A stretch of 59,141 bases of DNA from CAZHGD01 sp964531735 (lineage in GTDB: Bacteria; Armatimonadota; UBA10988). Positions 58,395-59,141 of this stretch are shown piece after piece. Every line of letters starts with the position of its first letter. Within the stretch, counting starts at the first letter, position 1. The notes under the pieces were generated by a model. That model saw only the letters and a program-made list of their open reading frames with translations, was not told the origin of the DNA and did no database searches. The stretch lies in assembly GCA_964531735.1 (NCBI GenBank), contig CAZHGD010000022.1, positions 1 to 59,141 on the forward strand. Reading direction: 5' to 3'. Made by a program: the position numbers and the translations under genes.

Positions 58395-59141
58395 TCATAC
58401 CCTACCGCGGCCGAACGGCACTTCGCCAGGCCACGTGCCGGCCGCGCCTTCGCGCGACTCGGCGCCTTCGCGCGGCTCCGGCGCTGGCGGTTCGCTCCGT
58501 GCTGCGCTTCCCCCTGGTGGAACAAGGACCGCAGCCCTCACGAGGCGGAAGCCCAGGTAGTCGTAGCGGCGGGCGGGGCCGACCTGGTCGCGGCCCGCCC
58601 CACGGAAGTAGGCGGCGCGGCCGCCCCCCCAGCCCCCGCCGCGGTAGACCCGGTACGAGCCTGCCGTCGGGCCGGTCGGGTTCGCCCGGGGACTCTTCTG
58701 GTAGTAGTCGGCGGCGTACCAGTCCGCGCACCACTCCCACACGTTCCCGCTTTGCTGGTACGTCCCGTATCCGCTCACCCCCGACGGGTATTCATCCACG
58801 GCCGCCGTGGTTCCACTGCCTATGTTGGTGGCGTTCCGGCACTTGCTCGCATCCCAGTCGTCGCCCCACGGGTAGCTCGTGTTCGCCGGCCCGCGCGCCG
58901 CCTTCTCCCACTGCGCCTCGGTCGGCAAGGCCAGACCCGCCCAGGCTGCGTAGGCTTGGGCGTCATCCCAGCTCACACACACCACCGGATGGTCTGCCTG
59001 CTCCTCCGGGTAGCGCCCGTTCTGCCACACCGGATCGCCGAAGTCGGCTCGGTCCGGCGCCCGGTGCCCCGTCTCGCTCACGAACCGCGCGTATTGCGCG
59101 TTGGTCACGCAGTACCGCCCGATGTAGTACGCATCCAGGTA
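58395..59141 (-). CDS. FGE-sulfatase (SUMF1) domain protein, partial, with variable-region-like C-terminus
   Basis: The gene runs off the right edge; the visible 248 residues begin within YLDAYYIGRYCVTNAQYARFV. The FGE-sulfatase fold shows HPVVCVSWDDAQAYAAWAG, LPTEAQWEKAARG, YPWGDDWDASKCRN and GNVWEWCADWYAADYY. The end RVYRGGGWGGGR, FRGAGRDQVGPARRYDY and LGFRLV follows the scaffold of C-type-lectin-fold targets of diversity-generating retroelements (RV.RGG.W..., R.A.R...P..R...GFR). A proline- and Glu-rich tail of about 45 residues follows. It is not evidently a formylglycine enzyme, as the catalytic Cys pair is not visible in this part. HepT/MntA lies directly downstream. Confidence 0.82.
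   Translation of the reverse strand, partial: YLDAYYIGRYCVTNAQYARFVSETGHRAPDRADFGDPVWQNGRYPEEQADHPVVCVSWDDAQAYAAWAGLALPTEAQWEKAARGPANTSYPWGDDWDASKCRNATNIGSGTTAAVDEYPSGVSGYGTYQQSGNVWEWCADWYAADYYQKSPRANPTGPTAGSYRVYRGGGWGGGRAAYFRGAGRDQVGPARRYDYLGFRLVRAAVLVPPGGSAARSEPPAPEPREGAESREGAAGTWPGEVPFGRGRV

Noticed and set aside
57551..59141. Search for a reverse transcriptase, Avd gene or template repeat for a DGR
   Set aside because: Only the toxin-antitoxin pair and a lone palindrome are present; the presence of a DGR can only be tested outside the window.
1..59141. tRNA, rRNA, CRISPR arrays, insertion sequences and origins
   Set aside because: All gaps are short and none shows cloverleaf, array or transposase features.

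Overview
The window is a gene-dense, very GC-rich stretch of a bacterial chromosome with 51 supported protein genes. Intergenic gaps are short and GTG or TTG starts are common. Most starts have a GGAGG-type Shine-Dalgarno sequence. No tRNA, rRNA, CRISPR array or insertion sequence was seen. There is no marker gene that fixes the phylum. The mix of secreted or cytoplasmic polysaccharide-active proteins (GH106-, GH42-, GHL10- and DUF6259-like proteins, two parallel beta-helix proteins), Gfo/Idh/MocA oxidoreductases, a PhyH dioxygenase, ADP-ribosylglycohydrolase, RqcH and flagellin resembles environmental Armatimonadota or PVC/FCB-type genomes. That placement is a guess.

Left third (1-21,000). 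A leftward block carries a GH106-like rhamnosidase (cut by the window edge), a sugar-phosphate isomerase, an ADP-ribosylglycohydrolase and a sigma-70 factor fused to a degenerate GGDEF domain. Next come a beta-helix protein, an oxidoreductase, a PhyH dioxygenase, a CPBP protease and a sugar transferase with a near-perfect sigma-54 promoter. A second leftward run holds two tandem membrane-anchored EEP-family proteins, a 59-residue zinc ribbon, a CxxCH-containing beta-propeller lipoprotein, a DUF6057-like membrane protein, a GNAT-like acyltransferase and leuC-leuD behind a strong sigma-70 promoter.

Middle (21,000-41,100). A rightward trio encodes an SPL-like radical SAM protein, a methyltransferase and an HExxH protease. 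A leftward group holds a GH42-like galactosidase, a second SPL-like radical SAM protein, a small helical protein, an orphan LivF ATPase and a lipoprotein. After these come a DUF6259 protein, queF, an orphan Flp pilin with its own promoter and terminator, a RibD_C reductase, a GT2 enzyme, a TetR regulator, a PQQ-like propeller protein, RqcH and a response regulator.

Right third (41,100-59,141). A galacturonokinase-like kinase is translationally coupled to a sugar nucleotidyltransferase. An orphan flagellin has a sigma-28-like promoter and a strong terminator. Further genes encode another oxidoreductase, a CBM9-like secreted protein, the DUF47-Pit phosphate uptake pair, a second beta-helix protein, a GHL10 protein, and a divergent pair of a DHDPS/NAL-family aldolase and a D-galactonate dehydratase. 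The edge carries a GT2 enzyme, a HepT/MntA toxin-antitoxin pair and a truncated FGE-sulfatase protein whose C-terminus looks like the variable region of a diversity-generating-retroelement target.

Taken together, the region is centred on plant or microbial polysaccharide breakdown and uronic acid or galactose metabolism, with scattered surface, envelope and regulatory genes. Two copies of a BIME-like repeat lie between genes.
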